From NCBI GenBank assembly GCA_018221165.1, contig JAAOYD010000039.1, positions 1-11,799 of the forward strand: DNA of 11,799 nt, read 5' to 3'. Shown one piece after another: positions 8,938 to 11,799 of this stretch; the first letter of the stretch is position 1, and every line of letters begins with the position of its first letter. The notes under the pieces are model-generated. The model saw only the letters and a list, made by a program, of their open reading frames with translations, made no database searches and was not told the origin of the DNA. A program made the translations under genes and the position numbers. This DNA comes from Candidatus Woesearchaeota archaeon (GTDB lineage Archaea; Nanobdellota; Nanobdellia; Woesearchaeales; UBA525).

Positions 8938-11799
8938 ATGGCAAAGACAAATGTTCTGACAATTTTAATCGCACTGATAGTTATCATGAGCGCAACAAGC
9001 GTGTATGCGGCGCATGATGTTACGATTACTGTCGACCCTGATGCGGCAAACTGTAATACATTGGGAGATACATTCACAATCACAGTCGAGAATGATTTCA
9101 GTAGCGCCAACAACATCGCAGAGGTCCGTATCTATGAGGGTACGGCTGGAATCGTAGATTTCGATTGTGGTCCCGCGCCCTCGGGATGGTCACTTTTTGA
9201 CTTCACAGCTGACTTCGGATATTGCGAATACAAGGCGCAAGGAGGCAACGCCATCCAGCCAGACAGCAGTGTTGATTTCACCTTTGATGCGGTGATGAGC
9301 AGCGACGCTTGCTTCAGTGAGTTCCTCATTTCGACGCTGGATGACGCCCAGCCAATCGGTGAGCATAAGTACACCTCTCCAAAAGTCTACATTGACTGTA
9401 CACTCCCAGTCCTTACGAAGACTGTCGGCGACCCGAAAGTTCTGATTGACCCTTCCTGTGACCCTGGTATTACTACCTGTGACTACTGGATTCGACAGGG
9501 TGTCCCCATTGATATTAGTGCAAGCGATGATGAAGATGTTTGCGATCTAGGCATCGACTACTGTAAGTGGCGAGTCACTCTGGATGGAGTTGTTGGTGAC
9601 TGGACTACCGAGCAGAATGGTCCCACGCTTGACTGGACAATTGAATACTATGAGGACTCCGAGCACTATCTCGAGATTGAGTGCTACGACCTCGCTGGTA
9701 ACATGGTTCCAATGACGGAGACTGAGAAGGTGGATGACACACCTCCGACTACCACTAAAGAGTTCTTCGGTCCTCAGAAGTTCGAGGAAGGAGGCCTGTA
9801 CGGTACTGTTGAGTGGATTGATGGCGTCACCACGATTGAGCTGACTGCTACAGACGGCGGAGACATCTGCGCTATTGGTGTTGACAAGACCTGGTACCGC
9901 ATCTCTCTTGTAGATGATATTGTTTGTAGAGAACCTCTCAACCGTTGTAACCCGTCGGGTGCTACCTCTGGTTGGATAGAGTGGGATGGAACGCCGATTG
10001 GGGATATCCCTGAAAGCTGCCATCTCATGGAGTTCTACAGCGTGGACGAACTTGGCAACACTGAAGACGTACAGACAAACTGCTTCTTCGTGGACAAGAC
10101 ACCACCGACCGTGACTAAGACGCACGATGATGGAATGGTTGAAGGACACGATGATGCTTTGACTGAGACGGACGGTGTCTTCCACTGGACAACCTCAGAT
10201 ATGGAGACTTACTTCACGTGTGTAGATGAAGGTCCGCACCCAAGCGGCGACGAAGTACTTTGTCTTAAGGTGGGCTACGACGACGCTGATGGTCAGGGCA
10301 ACTACGGCTATATCACCGACCGATACTGTGACGGTGATTTGGACGCTGAAGGCTACTGTTGCTTCGATATGAGTACCTCAGGTCTGAGCTTCTATTTCAA
10401 CAAGTTTGAAGAAAGCCTTCACTCCCTTGAGTATTACTGCTACGACGCGGTAGAAAAGGAAAGTGATGAGGAGATACAATACTATAAGGTGGATGACACG
10501 CCTCCGACGATTGAGAAAGTCATCTTTGACCCGAAGTATGGTACTTGCCCGCCTCCGCAGGGCTTTGACAGCCCAGACAAATGCTACATCACCGACCAGA
10601 GTGTCATCGATGTAATTGTTGAGGACCCAGACCCTACGGAAATGGGATGCAATAGTGATGCGGTAGAGTGTTTCTACATCTACAAGTGGAACGGAGAAAC
10701 CTTTGGTCCCAGTCCGTACTTCTACGAGCCGGGAACTCAGATTACCTTCGGTGAGGACTCAATGCACAACTTGACTATTACGTGCTACGACATCCTCGGG
10801 AATGAAGTGATGGACGAAGAAGCCTTCTACGTCGACCTCATCCCGCCAGAGACTACCAAGACTATCGGTGACCCGCTCGTCACGGCTTACTGGCCAAAGG
10901 GGTGTATTCCACTTGATGGACCAACAGGCGCGGTGGCTCAAATCTTTGACGGTGGTGACATCCTCTTACCGCCACCATGCGGCGAGGAAGAGGCTGAGTG
11001 GATTACGAGCCAGACATTGATTACCTTGGAATCATTCGATGTGAAGAGTGGTGTCGAGAAAATCAAATGGCGAAACCTCATCGTTCCTGGTGAAGCTGGT
11101 GAAGACATTTGTGGCCACGTGCGTAGGATTGAAGGAGATATGTGCAATCCTGGTTACTACATGGACTTCGTCAATAAATCAGACCCGAACTGGGCTGATT
11201 GGAACGTGTACGATGTTCCGTTCACGAAGAACGAGGACAGCTGCCACATTATTGAATACTGGGCAGTGGACAACGTTGGCAACGAGGAAATCCTGCAGTG
11301 GAACTGCGTCTTCGTCGACAACCAACCTCCAACTATGGAGAAGCTTGTTGGCGAACCGCAGGTGCTGAAGGGTGATGATATGTACATTACACAACAGACG
11401 CCGATTACCTTGACGTGTACGGATAATGATGGACAGTTGCACCCAGTGGACCATGTGACTTTCGAGCACCGGTACAAGACCGCGGACGAATGCGCTGACC
11501 TTGATGGTATCGCCTTCCCTGAGGAATGGACACCAATCGAAGGAACGACGTCAAACGATCCCTATGTGCTTGAAGCGGTCTTCAATTTCCCTGAAGACAG
11601 CTGCCACGCACACGAGGCACGTTGCATTGACGGACTTGGTAATGTTGGTGAAGTACTTACGGAAATTGATATCGTAGACACAGTTGGACCGGAGATTAAC
11701 GCAACGATTGTTGGACCATGGGCTAACTGCCCCGACAACAACGATTCGGAATGCATCATCATTGATGGTGTGACGACAATTGATGTTGTTGCAGTTGAT
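8938..11799 (+). CDS. Large exported surface protein with Ig-like VDxxPP repeats, partial
   Basis: At least 954 residues, open at the right edge. Residues 1-24 are a clear signal peptide: MAKTN, a hydrophobic core VLTILIALIVIM, and a VYA cleavage site before AHDV. A distinct N-terminal domain follows (about 26-150). After that come Ig-like or bacterial-Ig-like units of 113-161 residues, each ending in a C/S-x-D-x-x-GN strand followed by (F/Y)xVDxxPPxxxK. The units are acidic and Cys-containing, consistent with extracellular disulfides. Similar VDDTPPTTTK-type proteins occur in DPANN archaea, where they are presumed cell-surface or adhesion proteins. Function here is inferred. Sorting or membrane anchor signals would lie beyond the window. 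Confidence 0.9.
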   Translation, partial: MAKTNVLTILIALIVIMSATSVYAAHDVTITVDPDAANCNTLGDTFTITVENDFSSANNIAEVRIYEGTAGIVDFDCGPAPSGWSLFDFTADFGYCEYKAQGGNAIQPDSSVDFTFDAVMSSDACFSEFLISTLDDAQPIGEHKYTSPKVYIDCTLPVLTKTVGDPKVLIDPSCDPGITTCDYWIRQGVPIDISASDDEDVCDLGIDYCKWRVTLDGVVGDWTTEQNGPTLDWTIEYYEDSEHYLEIECYDLAGNMVPMTETEKVDDTPPTTTKEFFGPQKFEEGGLYGTVEWIDGVTTIELTATDGGDICAIGVDKTWYRISLVDDIVCREPLNRCNPSGATSGWIEWDGTPIGDIPESCHLMEFYSVDELGNTEDVQTNCFFVDKTPPTVTKTHDDGMVEGHDDALTETDGVFHWTTSDMETYFTCVDEGPHPSGDEVLCLKVGYDDADGQGNYGYITDRYCDGDLDAEGYCCFDMSTSGLSFYFNKFEESLHSLEYYCYDAVEKESDEEIQYYKVDDTPPTIEKVIFDPKYGTCPPPQGFDSPDKCYITDQSVIDVIVEDPDPTEMGCNSDAVECFYIYKWNGETFGPSPYFYEPGTQITFGEDSMHNLTITCYDILGNEVMDEEAFYVDLIPPETTKTIGDPLVTAYWPKGCIPLDGPTGAVAQIFDGGDILLPPPCGEEEAEWITSQTLITLESFDVKSGVEKIKWRNLIVPGEAGEDICGHVRRIEGDMCNPGYYMDFVNKSDPNWADWNVYDVPFTKNEDSCHIIEYWAVDNVGNEEILQWNCVFVDNQPPTMEKLVGEPQVLKGDDMYITQQTPITLTCTDNDGQLHPVDHVTFEHRYKTADECADLDGIAFPEEWTPIEGTTSNDPYVLEAVFNFPEDSCHAHEARCIDGLGNVGEVLTEIDIVDTVGPEINATIVGPWANCPDNNDSECIIIDGVTTIDVVAVD
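9391..11700 (+). repeat. Seven boundaries of the VDxxPP repeat array
   Basis: The boundary motif occurs at residues 152 (diverged, IDCTLPVLTK), 265 (VDDTPPTTTK), 385 (VDKTPPTVTK), 518 (VDDTPPTIEK), 632 (VDLIPPETTK), 793 (VDNQPPTMEK) and 913 (VDTVGPEINA). Spacings are 113, 120, 133, 114, 161 and 120 residues. Most are followed by xxGxPxV or a similar strand and, after an insertion, by a (W)ITxxTxITLT-like strand. The units are diverged in DNA, so this is an old array rather than a recent expansion. Confidence 0.85.

Noticed and set aside
8768..8959. 63-codon plus-strand frame before the surface protein
   Set aside because: No Shine-Dalgarno, it contains the promoter of the real gene and overlaps its start out of frame.
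9547..10185. 212-codon minus-strand open frame opposite the surface protein gene
   Set aside because: Antisense to a continuous 954-codon frame with a signal peptide and family repeats; no motifs and no start signals.

Overview
The window is archaeal chromosome. It carries archaeal information-processing genes: initiation factor aIF2-gamma, RNA polymerase subunit Rpo7, elongation factor Spt4, and ribosomal proteins S24e and S27ae. It also has the archaeal enzymes Dph6 and RibL. Many start codons lie about 26-27 bp from a TATA box, which suggests leaderless mRNAs. A very long Cys-containing surface protein at the right edge, built of repeats ending in VDxxPP, resembles proteins known from DPANN archaea such as Woesearchaeota and Pacearchaeota. 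That placement is inference from gene content, not phylogeny.

Layout. (1) 1-803, plus strand: 3' part of the aIF2-gamma gene. (2) 804-3667: an accessory stretch, mostly minus strand. It holds a HEPN/nucleotidyltransferase toxin-antitoxin pair, an unrecognised protein with GITEGGLTA repeats whose start codon sits in an inverted repeat, a RibL-type FAD synthase, a 25-residue acidic micro-ORF on the plus strand, and a RelE-like toxin with a winged-helix partner. (3) 3758-5936, minus strand: a compact core operon read as PIN nuclease, rpo7, spt4, rps24e, rps27ae; S24e carries an unusual 120-residue Ala/Glu/Lys/Pro tail. (4) 5937-6012: a divergent promoter region leading to dph6 on the plus strand. 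(5) 6691-7026: no gene, but a cluster of strong inverted repeats that may be a structured RNA. (6) 7027-8387: hicB, a hicA truncated by an early stop, and a second HEPN/nucleotidyltransferase pair with AGA/AGG-rich arginine codons. (7) 8384-8608, minus strand: a small basic protein of unknown function. (8) 8938 to the window end: an exported repeat protein of at least 954 residues, open at the right edge.

The core operon couples transcription and translation functions, with genes overlapping by 1-4 bases. Around it are four toxin-antitoxin-like loci: two HEPN/nucleotidyltransferase pairs, one RelE/winged helix and one decayed HicAB. These mark both flanks as places where small mobile or selfish modules accumulate. 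No CRISPR array, tRNA, rRNA or transposase is visible.
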